From NCBI RefSeq assembly GCF_016909495.1, contig NZ_JAFBFW010000004.1, positions 434,001 to 498,000 on the forward strand: a DNA stretch of 64,000 nucleotides, in the 5' to 3' direction. Position 1 is the stretch's first letter. The number at the start of each line of letters is the position of its first letter. The translations under genes were made by a program, and so were the position numbers. The notes under the pieces were generated by a model. It saw nothing but the letters and a program-made list of their open reading frames with translations. It was not told where the DNA came from and ran no database searches. Of this stretch, positions 56,767 through 64,000 are shown piece after piece. The stretch comes from Pantoea coffeiphila. GTDB lineage: Bacteria > Pseudomonadota > Gammaproteobacteria > Enterobacterales > Enterobacteriaceae.

Positions 56767-57098
56767 GGCCAGCTCCTTTATCAGTTCATAGTTCAGGGTG
56801 AATACCGCGCACAAAATTTCACATCTCCTGCCATTCAGGCCTGTTTTCAGACGTGCGAACACCTGGCGTCGAATCGGAAATAAGCAGGAGGTGGTACTGA
56901 ACGTTTGCAGATTGATGCGGAACAGATTTGCAGCATCTGTCGCTAAATTGACATAAAAGCCACTGGTCGTCTATTGCAGGACCACGCTTATTACATAGCT
57001 TGACAGTAGGTGGACGATTCCCCCTTTCGGTGGCACGATAAGGGATAATCCGCGCTTTTCTGATTGAATACTGCGGGCATAGTTCGAGGATATTCCTG
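56767..57098. other. Divergent promoter region, DUF3750 / AraC
   Basis: About 330 bases between divergent genes; no gene, no operator recognised. Confidence 0.5.
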
Positions 57099-57971
57099 AT
57101 GAATACGCCGGGCAATATGGGTGGCAGCAGAGACTGGGTCAATTTCCGTCGTGATGATGAGACCGGCATAGAGAGCATCAACGCGCATTTTCGTGGCCAC
57201 GCCTACGATCCGCACGATCATGACGAAGTGCTGGTCGGAGTAACTATGCAGGGCCTTCAACGGTTTAACTGCCATCGCACCCTGCATACCAGCCAGCCTG
57301 GCCGCGCGATCCTGATTGAGCCCGGTGCCGTTCACGACGGCCACGCGCCGGACGTCGACGGCTTTACCTACGTGATGCTTTACCTACCGCAAAGCTGGGT
57401 CACAGAGATGATGCAGCGTCGCGGGCTGGGTGATGTTTCGGTGATTGAAGCCGCGTTTCGCCATACTCTGACCGATGATTCACAATTAATCACAGCCATT
57501 CAGCAGGCATTTTTTGCCGTTCATCATCAGGAAGGTCGGCTGGCTCGCGATCAGACGCTAGATCACCTGCTGTATCTGCTCTCCCGCCATATCGGCAACA
57601 GGCCGGCCGTCAGCCTTGATGAGTCTTTGATGCAAATGTATCAATTACGTGATTATCTGCACGACCGTATGCACCTGGATATCGGGCTGGATGAGCTTTC
57701 TCAGCACGCTGGCCTTGACCGCTTTCGCCTGAGCCGTCAGTTTAAGAAGGCCTTCGGCCAGTCACCACACGCTTACCTGGTCCGGCTTCGGCTGCGCACC
57801 GCGCGGGTAATGCTCGCACAGGGCATTGAACCCGCACGGGTTGCCTCAGACGTCGGTTTTTCCGACCAAAGCCATATGGGGCGCTGGTTCCAGCGCGCTT
57901 ATCGCCTTTCACCGGCGGGTTACCAACGCCATTGCACAAACGTTCTAGATCGACAGGCCCGTCATCTCTGA
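57099..57971 (+). CDS. AraC-family transcriptional regulator
   Basis: 290 residues. N-terminal AraC-type cupin sensor (about 20-150: FRGHAYDPHDHDEVLVGV, GRAILIEPGAVHDGHAP), and a C-terminal double helix-turn-helix (about 185-280: GLDELSQHAGLDRFRLSRQF, KKAFGQSPHAYLVRLRL, VASDVGFSDQSHMGRWFQRA). The inducer is unknown. The DUF2000 gene follows by 39 bases, so they probably act together; similar AraC-DUF2000 pairs are common. Confidence 0.88.
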   Translation: MNTPGNMGGSRDWVNFRRDDETGIESINAHFRGHAYDPHDHDEVLVGVTMQGLQRFNCHRTLHTSQPGRAILIEPGAVHDGHAPDVDGFTYVMLYLPQSWVTEMMQRRGLGDVSVIEAAFRHTLTDDSQLITAIQQAFFAVHHQEGRLARDQTLDHLLYLLSRHIGNRPAVSLDESLMQMYQLRDYLHDRMHLDIGLDELSQHAGLDRFRLSRQFKKAFGQSPHAYLVRLRLRTARVMLAQGIEPARVASDVGFSDQSHMGRWFQRAYRLSPAGYQRHCTNVLDRQARHL

Positions 57972-58010
57972 TGATGTCATCTCATACAGATGACCGGAGA
58001 ATGGCTACCG

Positions 58011-58418
58011 ATGTTTGATACAAAAATCGCCTTTATCGTGCGTGATGATTTGCCCACCTGGCAGCGTTTAAATGTTGTGGCATTCCTGGCGACGGGGATT
58101 GCCGCCACGGCCCCCGAAATTATGGGCGCGCCTTACGTTGATGCCAAAGGTCGCCAGTACGGCAATATGTCCGGCCAGCCTATGCTGATTTTTGCAGCGG
58201 ATATCAATGGATTGCAGACGGCACATCGCAAAGGGCTGGAGCGCGAGTTAACGCTGATCCCCTACGTGCATGCGATGTTTTCAACCGGACACGATGAAGC
58301 GAACCGCGATGTCTTTATGGCTGAGGACGCAGACAATTTAAATCTGGTCGGGCTGGGTGTACGTGGGCCGAAAAAGATCGTGGATAAAGTGATTAAAGGA
58401 CTGGGATTACACAATTAA
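58011..58418 (+). CDS. DUF2000 family protein
   Basis: 135 residues starting MFDTKIAFIVRDDLPTWQRL, with VVAFLATGIAATAPEIMGAPY and QPMLIFAADINGLQTAHRKG, the DUF2000 pattern (a peptidyl-tRNA hydrolase 2-like fold). Function unknown; the conserved residues would suggest a small-molecule or tRNA-related role but this is not shown. An in-frame ATG at 57990 is possible; 58011 agrees with the family start and has GGAG 11 bases ahead. Confidence 0.78.
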   Translation: MFDTKIAFIVRDDLPTWQRLNVVAFLATGIAATAPEIMGAPYVDAKGRQYGNMSGQPMLIFAADINGLQTAHRKGLERELTLIPYVHAMFSTGHDEANRDVFMAEDADNLNLVGLGVRGPKKIVDKVIKGLGLHN

Positions 58419-58521
58419 AAATTGATAACAGTCCCCCCCTTCGCCACATTGCACTGATTTATGGAGTATTTTTACTGGTGCAGCAGCGCATTTTAACCCG
58501 GACACCTCTCAGACAGAACCT

Positions 58522-58567
58522 GCACACTCTGGCTGACTGGCGCAACGCCCGATCAATCAGAGTGTGC
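58522..58567. repeat. Inverted repeat in the convergent spacer
   Basis: GCACACTCTG (58522-58531) and CAGAGTGTGC (58558-58567), perfect 10-base arms separated by 26 bases, between convergent DUF2000 and the FAD oxidoreductase. No T-run; a long hairpin terminator or protein-binding site is possible. Confidence 0.6.
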
Positions 58568-58615
58568 AACGGTGCCTTACTGGCGAAGCGTCCGGTTTTA
58601 TCCGCGGTTGCCTCG

Positions 58616-60031
58616 TTAGAAACGATAGAGGCTGAATGGCTCAGGATTCAGCACAGGCGTCTTACCAAGCAGCAGATCGGCGGTTATCTCGGCTGAAACC
58701 GGGCTTTCCGTCATTCCCCAGCCGGTCGCGGTGTTGATCACCATACCCGGGTACTCTTTCACCACGGAGATGATTGGGTCCTCATCCGGTGCAATCGACA
58801 TCGCGCCACTCCAGCGATCGACAAGTTTTGAATCTTTAAACGCCGGGAACTCCGCTTTCAGTTTCTCCAGTGAACTTTCCAGCTCAGGAACGTCCGGAGC
58901 CGCGGTCATATCGCGATATTTCTCGAACGGCGACACTTCGTTCAGCGCCCAGTGTTTTGGCTGCATAAAGGTATTGATTAGCTGCTCGTTGAGTGAAATA
59001 TGCACCGGGAAGTCAGGCTGGGACATCAGCGGCAGATACTTGTAGCCGTACATAAAGGATTCCTGCACAACAGGAGCAACAATCACACGCGGCGAGGTTG
59101 CATAGCTGCCGTCGGCCTGTTCACGGAAGTAAATATTCCCCGGTAATGCAACGTTACCGCCAGGTGCACCCGGCGCAGCACTGATCAGCTGCTGTGACTG
59201 ATAGGCTGGCAGCGTTGGCACATTGACATTCAGATTCTGCATAAACAGTCGGGACCAGGCCCCACCGGCAACCACAACCTGCGACGTTCTGATTGCACCC
59301 TGTTCAGTCACCACATCGGAAATGGCACCGGCCTGGGTTTCAATACCCCTGGCGGCACAGTTGGTGTAGATTTTTACACCGATCTTCATCGCGTATTCAG
59401 CCATCACGAAGGCGGCGATTTCCGGATCGAGACTGCCTGAGTCTTCTTCAAATCCAGCGATTTTCCAGCTGGACGTGGCACCTTTTAAGCGCTGGTTCAG
59501 TTCATCACCTTCAATGATTCGGGTTTTGAATGGGATATCTGAACCCACTTCTTTATGTTTGGTATCAATCCACTGTCTGACGTGTGCTAAATCTTCATCA
59601 TCCAGTGGAACTTCAACCCTGCCCTGCGTGCGATAACTGGTATCGGCACCCACTTTGGCATTCATCTCGCGCCAGCGCTGCTTCGCCATATGGTGCAGCA
59701 TGAAAGTGGCATCCGGCATTTTATAGGTCATCACCTGACCATAAAAACGGCTCGACTGCTCACCGGCAATATTCCCTTTTTCAACAACCACAACCGACAG
59801 GCCGCGCTCAGCCAGGTTGATTGCGGTCATAATCCCCTGAATCCCGCCCCCCACAACGACGACATCGGACTGCTTTGGCAACGGCCCATTCAGACCGTTA
59901 ACAAAGCCAACTCGCGGTTTACCCGGGATCAGGCGACCTTCGCGAGTTAGCATCGGAGTCAATATCCCGGCACCACCGGCAGCAACCACGGCTGCACCAC
60001 CAATCAAAAATTTTCTTCTTGTGATATTCAT
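58616..60031 (-). CDS. Tat-exported FAD-dependent oxidoreductase (DAO type)
   Basis: 471 residues. Twin-arginine signal peptide: TRRKFLIGGAAVVAAGG, so the folded flavoprotein would be exported to the periplasm. FAD-binding motif VVVVGGGIQGIMTAINLAER (about 57-76), then a DAO-family catalytic domain with GSLDPEIAAFVMAEYAMKIG, VVVAGGAWSRLFM and a C-terminal GWGMTESPVSAEITADLLLG. Resembles D-amino acid or opine-type oxidases; the substrate cannot be told. Start at 60031 follows AAGGAAAA and lines up the Tat motif; a frame from 60127 adds an unrelated N-terminus. Confidence 0.87.
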   Translation of the reverse strand: MNITRRKFLIGGAAVVAAGGAGILTPMLTREGRLIPGKPRVGFVNGLNGPLPKQSDVVVVGGGIQGIMTAINLAERGLSVVVVEKGNIAGEQSSRFYGQVMTYKMPDATFMLHHMAKQRWREMNAKVGADTSYRTQGRVEVPLDDEDLAHVRQWIDTKHKEVGSDIPFKTRIIEGDELNQRLKGATSSWKIAGFEEDSGSLDPEIAAFVMAEYAMKIGVKIYTNCAARGIETQAGAISDVVTEQGAIRTSQVVVAGGAWSRLFMQNLNVNVPTLPAYQSQQLISAAPGAPGGNVALPGNIYFREQADGSYATSPRVIVAPVVQESFMYGYKYLPLMSQPDFPVHISLNEQLINTFMQPKHWALNEVSPFEKYRDMTAAPDVPELESSLEKLKAEFPAFKDSKLVDRWSGAMSIAPDEDPIISVVKEYPGMVINTATGWGMTESPVSAEITADLLLGKTPVLNPEPFSLYRF

Positions 60032-60973
60032 TTTAGATTTTCCTTTTAATAACAGGTAAGCAGCTTTCCCGATGCCGTTACCCGAGAAATTCATCTGTAG
60101 CGAACAGTACGCAGGCGATATCCCCACGACATTCGGTGTTAATTTTAAGAATTGATATCTGGTGAAGCTTTAATGTTGATTAACAGGCAGCGATTCCTGT
60201 TCCCTAAAAAATGCAAAGGCATCCCTGACGATTATTAATATAATCACCAATAGCTTTACGGATAATTAAAATTGAGTTTCCGTCAGCCTCCAGCCGTACG
60301 AATCTGGCCGTTATCCATATCACGTCATGGACGGCATCTAAAACGTTAACAGAATCTCTTTAGCGGAAACGTTAATTTCCGGGATCGCGTATGTGAGTGC
60401 GCATTCCTAATTATCTCTTGTCCGGTTGCATGTTGCAGCACGGCATCTCAGGGGGTAACAAAACATCCATCGGTGCGCACATTAACAAACTTGACACATA
60501 AAAACACCCTTTTATGCACGTTATGATAACCACCAACACACTGAAAAACGTGTAAAACGACCAAAACCATTCACTTTTGTGAATAAAAAGTGCATAAATA
60601 AACGTAAATCAGTGTAAATTTAATGATTAATTATTCATTTAAAAAAAATAAAAAATAATCAAAAAAATCGAGAGATTGAATTAACCCTGAATATTAAAAT
60701 GTCATTTTTAGCAATCATCAGCAGTGGCAGACAACATACACGCTGTAAAATCCAGCACCCACTTAATGCTTGCCGTTTAGGCGCAGACATTACGGGGTTA
60801 CTTTATAGACATTATATAGCTAAGGTTATCGACATAAGATAACCGCATCTTTTTTAGCCGGAGTATTTTGATGATTTAATCACCAGCGCGATGAAAAAAA
60901 AGATTTATTTAAGGGCAATAAAACCTGCTAACCCCACCCTAATCTCAGGGGTAAACTTCACTATATCGTTAAA
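60032..60973. other. Long AT-rich intergenic region
   Basis: About 940 bases without a gene. The stretch 60500-60700 is strongly AT-rich with A-runs (60641-60668) and recurring GTGTAAA/GTGCATAAA motifs, suggesting curved DNA and H-NS binding. It is upstream of the FAD oxidoreductase and downstream of the small gene at 60974-61096. No consensus promoter can be called with confidence. Confidence 0.6.
60824..60855 (+). terminator. Hairpin with T-run in the AT-rich spacer
   Basis: GGTTATC (60824-60830) with GATAACC (60838-60844), loop GACATAA, and TTTTTT from 60850. Looks like an intrinsic terminator on the plus strand, but no gene ends before it, so it could be a leader or a lost gene's end. 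Confidence 0.45.
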
Positions 60974-61096
60974 TCAGTTATTTCGTTGAATTTCGCAACG
61001 GCGCTGAATATATACAAGATCCTGCCACGAACACACCTGACACATCAGATTTTCGGCTTTAACCCGCATACGCGTAGACATGCTGATTTTCTTCAT
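60974..61096 (-). CDS. Possible 40-aa small protein
   Basis: ATG 61096 opens MKKISMSTRMRVKAENLMCQ then VCSWQDLVYIQRRCEIQRNN and stops. AAAGGT lies about six bases upstream. Basic, with three Cys; no signal peptide. No family recognised. A longer frame from 61243 lacks a binding site. It might be a genuine small gene or chance. Confidence 0.35.
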   Translation of the reverse strand: MKKISMSTRMRVKAENLMCQVCSWQDLVYIQRRCEIQRNN

Positions 61097-61362
61097 ATTC
61101 GTTACCTTTCTCTGCGGTATGCCTACTGCTAACGCAGCGCTACAACGCTGAAGGTCACATTTTGCCATTAAATCCGCTGCGTACGCTGCCTGATAAAGGG
61201 GAACCTCAAGAAGAGTGGGCAGAAAACTGTAATACTCAAGCAACGCTATCTTTGGGTTTTTAGCGGGGAGAGGCTCAGGCCGCGTATAAGTGAGACGAGA
61301 AATTCCCCATTTTGGAACCTCTGCCCCATACGCATCGCGCAGGTCAATACGGAGAACGATTT

Positions 61363-62805
61363 ATGGCAAAGATTACGGAACGGTTGATTGCTGAGATCCT
61401 GCAACAGGTCGGTGGTAAAAACAACGTCGTGGCCTGCGGAAACTGCATGACCCGACTGCGCCTGACGTTAAGCAATGACCAGCTTGTCGATCGCGACAAA
61501 TTGAAAGTGCTGCCGGGTGTTCTTGGCGTGATTAATACTGAAGATCAGCTGCAAATCGTTCTCGGGGCGGGTAAAGCGCAGACCGCCGCTGAAATGATGA
61601 ATATGCTGCTGGCCAGCGGCGCGGTTGCTGATATTGAAGGCCCAGCTATTGACGCAGTGGCTCGCGATAACAAGCAGAAGATTAAAGCCAGCCAAACCAG
61701 CGCCGTGCATCAGTTCCTGGCGAAGTTCGCCACCATTTTTACGCCGCTGATACCCGGCTTTATTGCCGCCGGAATGCTGCTGGGTTTTGCAACGCTGCTC
61801 GAGCAAAGCCTGCTGGCAAATGCGGCTGAGAAGAATGTGACGCTGGTGCAGATCGTCGGTTACATGAAGATTTTCGGCAAGGGACTGTTTACCTTCCTGC
61901 CGATACTGATTGGCTACAACGCGCAGAAAGCCTTCGGCGGAACCGGTGTTAACGGCGCCATTATTGCCTCGCTGTTCGTGCTGGGTTACAACCCCGATGC
62001 GACGGTGGGCTACTTCTCCGGGATCGATAACTTTTTTGGCATGAGCATCGATCCGCGAGGGAATATTATTGGCGTGCTGATTGCCTCAATTCTCGGCGCG
62101 TGGATCGAACGGCAGCTCCGCCGCGTTATCCCCGACAATCTCGACATGATCCTCACCTCCCTGCTGACGCTGGTTATTACCGGCGCAATCACCTTTACCT
62201 TAATCATGCCGATTGGCGGCGAACTGTTTAAAGGCATGTCCTGGCTGTTCCTGCACCTGAACGGCAACCCGTTTGGCTGCGCGGTTCTTGCCGGACTGTT
62301 CCTGATTGCGGTCGTTTTCGGCGTGCATCAGGGCTTTATCCCGGTTTATTTTGCGCTGATGGATGCCCAGGGCTTTAACTCCCTGTTCCCGATACTGGCG
62401 ATGGCCGGGGGCGGACAGGTCGGTGCCGCGCTGGCGCTTTACTTCCGTTCGGCCAGGCACTCAGCCACGCGTAATCAGGTGAAAGGCGCGATTATTCCCG
62501 GCCTGCTGGGCATAGGCGAACCGCTGATTTATGCCGTGACGCTGCCTCGGGTAAAACCGTTTGTCACCGCCTGCCTGGGCGGTGCCTGCGGCGGCTTCTT
62601 TATCGGCCTGGTGGCATGGCTTGGGCTACCGATTGGCATGAACACCGTGTTCGGCCCGTCCGGGCTGGTGACGCTACCGCTGATGACCTCTAACGAGGGG
62701 ATCTATACCGGCATGGCGGTTTACGCGGCGGGGCTTCTTGTCGCCTACGTGAGCGGTTTTATCATCACGTGGTGCTTTGGCTGGAAGGATGTGGATTTGA
62801 GCTGA
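61363..62805 (+). CDS. murP: PTS N-acetylmuramic acid transporter EIIBC
   Basis: Phosphotransferase permease of 480 residues. The EIIB domain has the phosphorylation Cys in [13 protein letters not shown] (about residue 25-29). The EIIC domain follows with about ten helices: [75 protein letters not shown] and [20 protein letters not shown] with the substrate-site Glu. Closest to E. coli MurP, which imports MurNAc as MurNAc-6-phosphate. No EIIA domain, as in MurP, which uses EIIA-Glc. MurQ and MurR are not adjacent. Start ATG 61363 follows CGGAGAA. Confidence 0.87.
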   Translation: MAKITERLIAEILQQVGGKNNVVACGNCMTRLRLTLSNDQLVDRDKLKVLPGVLGVINTEDQLQIVLGAGKAQTAAEMMNMLLASGAVADIEGPAIDAVARDNKQKIKASQTSAVHQFLAKFATIFTPLIPGFIAAGMLLGFATLLEQSLLANAAEKNVTLVQIVGYMKIFGKGLFTFLPILIGYNAQKAFGGTGVNGAIIASLFVLGYNPDATVGYFSGIDNFFGMSIDPRGNIIGVLIASILGAWIERQLRRVIPDNLDMILTSLLTLVITGAITFTLIMPIGGELFKGMSWLFLHLNGNPFGCAVLAGLFLIAVVFGVHQGFIPVYFALMDAQGFNSLFPILAMAGGGQVGAALALYFRSARHSATRNQVKGAIIPGLLGIGEPLIYAVTLPRVKPFVTACLGGACGGFFIGLVAWLGLPIGMNTVFGPSGLVTLPLMTSNEGIYTGMAVYAAGLLVAYVSGFIITWCFGWKDVDLS

Positions 62806-62996
62806 AGATTGGGTTATGGGTCTTCTTTGAGACTGTACATAAATTCGTGTACTTACCAACGTTCTGTTTCGTCGAAATTGAACCCTCAACATTTCACCAC
62901 CGGTTCAGGAATGGCCTGCCAGTCAAAGTCATAGAAGGAACGTTGAACGTATGTAACTTATAAATTACAATTAAACTCAGGGACGAAGGGGAAAAG

Positions 62997-63341
62997 ATGT
63001 ATCAATCGAAGTACTATCAAGATGAAAACGGAAAGCAACCATTTAATGATTGGAGAGAAAAGCTCAAGAAAAAGGATCTTCGTGCGGTATCCAAAATCGA
63101 CAACTGTATCGATCGTGCAGAAGCAGGTAACTTTGGCGATCATAAGTTCGAGCGGGATGGTGTATGGGAAATGCGCATTAATTACGGTTCTGGCTACCGT
63201 GTGTATTACTCGATTGAGGGGAACAAAATCATCATACTGCTTATAGGTGGCACTAAAAAATCTCAGGATACGGATTTAGATCATGCAATTAGATACCTGC
63301 AAGACTATAAAAAGAGGTCAAAAAATGACAGCCAATACTAA
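62997..63341 (+). CDS. HigB/RelE-type toxin
   Basis: 114 residues of the RelE/ParE superfamily (phage Gp49-like HigB group): QPFNDWREKLKKKDLRAVSK, then GDHKFERDGVWEMRINYGSG, YRVYYSIEGNKIIILLIGGTK and KSQDTDLDHAIRYLQDYKKR. Such toxins cleave mRNA at the ribosome. AAGGGGAAAAG precedes the ATG. The antitoxin gene overlaps its 3' end by 17 bases; toxin-first order is typical of higBA. Confidence 0.87.
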   Translation: MYQSKYYQDENGKQPFNDWREKLKKKDLRAVSKIDNCIDRAEAGNFGDHKFERDGVWEMRINYGSGYRVYYSIEGNKIIILLIGGTKKSQDTDLDHAIRYLQDYKKRSKNDSQY

Positions 63342-63681
63342 AGCAGACGCAGTATCAACTCAGGATACTCAGAACTTCCCACCCACAGTAGACCGCGATG
63401 CTCTGTTTATTGAGGAGCTTCGCGCCGATCCTTCTTATGCTGAAATTTACCTACAAACCGCATTAGAAGACATTTATGAGGAAGGTGGCGTATCTGCATT
63501 TCTTACCGCGCTTCGCCGGGTGGTTGAAGCTCGTGGAGGCGTTGGCGAAATATCACGACGTTCAGGTCTTGCACGCCAGAATATCTACCGGGCTCTATCT
63601 AATGAAGGTAATCCAACTATCAAAACGCTGACGGAAATCACCCGTGCTGCGGGAATCCGCTTAACACCGAATCGCCCTTGA
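63325..63681 (+). CDS. HTH antitoxin (HigA-like)
   Basis: 118 residues. An N-terminal extension, then a Cro/C1-type helix-turn-helix at the C-terminal half (ISRRSGLARQNIYRALSNEG), followed by NPTIKTLTEITRAAGIRLTP. Matches putative addiction-module antidotes found after Gp49-like toxins. Start ATG 63325 has AGAGGT upstream; an in-frame ATG at 63283 lies well inside the toxin gene. Presumably neutralises the toxin and represses the pair. Confidence 0.87.
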   Translation: MTANTKADAVSTQDTQNFPPTVDRDALFIEELRADPSYAEIYLQTALEDIYEEGGVSAFLTALRRVVEARGGVGEISRRSGLARQNIYRALSNEGNPTIKTLTEITRAAGIRLTPNRP

Positions 63682-63685
63682 AAAG

Positions 63686-63715
63686 AAAAAGCCCCTGTAA
63701 GAACAGAGGCTTTTT
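63686..63715. terminator. Bidirectional terminator between the TA pair and guaA
   Basis: AAAAAGCCCCTGT (63686-63698) pairs with ACAGAGGCTTTTT (63703-63715) with one mismatch, loop AAGA. T-runs on both strands, so it serves both convergent genes. Confidence 0.92.
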
Positions 63716-63757
63716 GCGGTATTAAACAGAAGTGATTAGCCAGGAACTGGCGTTAAA

Positions 63758-64000
63758 TCATTCCCACTCAATCGTGGCCGGTGGCTTACCGGAGATATCG
63801 TAAACCACGCGGGAGATGCCGTTCACTTCGTTGATGATGCGGTTGGAAACGCGGCCGAGGAAGTCATACGGCAGGTGCGCCCAGTGTGCAGTCATAAAGT
63901 CGATGGTTTCTACCGCACGCAGGGAAACAACCCAGTCGTATTTACGGCCATCGCCCATCACGCCCACGGAACGAACCGGCAGGAAGACGGTAAACGCCTG
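63758..64000 (-). CDS. guaA: GMP synthase (glutamine-hydrolysing), C-terminal end (partial)
   Basis: The last 80 or so codons of guaA; its start lies beyond the window. Converts XMP to GMP with ATP and glutamine. Visible: the dimerisation domain stretch [39 protein letters not shown] and the conserved end [21 protein letters not shown]. Frame is open to base 64000. As in E. coli it follows the yfgF/yfgG region, though several accessory genes have been inserted between. Confidence 0.97.

Noticed and set aside
60490..60531. Sigma-70 promoter TTGACA ... TATGAT in the AT-rich spacer
   Set aside because: Spacing is about 25 bases, too long for a normal promoter.

Overview
The window is a stretch of chromosome from an enterobacterium, most likely an Erwiniaceae member (Erwinia/Pantoea type). 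The backbone follows the E. coli tktB-to-guaA region: transketolase, ypfG, nudK, narQ, acrD, ypfM, yffB, dapE, ypfN, ypfH, tmcA, ypfJ, purC, bamC, dapA, gcvR, bcp, perM, bepA, yfgD, hda, uraA, upp, purM, purN, ppk, ppx, yfgF (pdeF), yfgG, guaA. Genus is inferred from gene order and protein resemblance recalled from memory; no database search was possible.

Region by region. 1-950: the transketolase 3' end, then a repeat-rich intergenic stretch with a 132-bp tandem duplication and a 9-bp microsatellite. 949-8752: ypfG, then an inserted archaic (Csu/SCPU-type) chaperone-usher pilus locus preceded by an RcsA/RcsB-like regulator gene. The regulator's start codon and receiver domain are in different frames, joined by a dnaX-type slippery heptamer with a hairpin behind it. 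8811-11588: nudK, ansP and a small DUF1471 protein. 11837-17590: a linked narQ-narP nitrate/nitrite pair and the efflux pump gene acrD. 17654-18952: a region of decay holding the tiny gene ypfM, a 64-aa unknown and remnants of a GH1 phospho-beta-glucosidase and an AEC permease.

19086-38981 is conserved housekeeping: lysine biosynthesis (dapE, dapA), purine synthesis with visible PurR operators (purC, purMN), uracil salvage (upp-uraA), outer-membrane assembly (bamC, bepA), tRNA acetylation (tmcA), glycine-cleavage control (gcvR), peroxide defence (bcp) and replication control (hda). A membrane diguanylate cyclase sits between perM and bepA. ypfH appears to have lost its nucleophilic serine.

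38980-47440 looks like a phosphate/polyphosphate block. A second Pst-like ABC transporter (pstC-pstA-pstB order) has very large periplasmic domains and no binding protein. It diverges from ppk-ppx across a promoter with two predicted tandem Pho boxes. 47513-64000 mixes backbone (pdeF, yfgG, guaA) with accessory genes: tehB, mgtE, an MFS/D-erythronate dehydrogenase pair, two probable toxin-antitoxin modules (one with a perfect palindromic operator), a DUF3750 lipoprotein-like or secreted protein, an AraC regulator beside a DUF2000 gene, a Tat-exported FAD oxidoreductase, an AT-rich spacer and murP without murQ. No rRNA, tRNA, CRISPR array or intact insertion sequence was seen.
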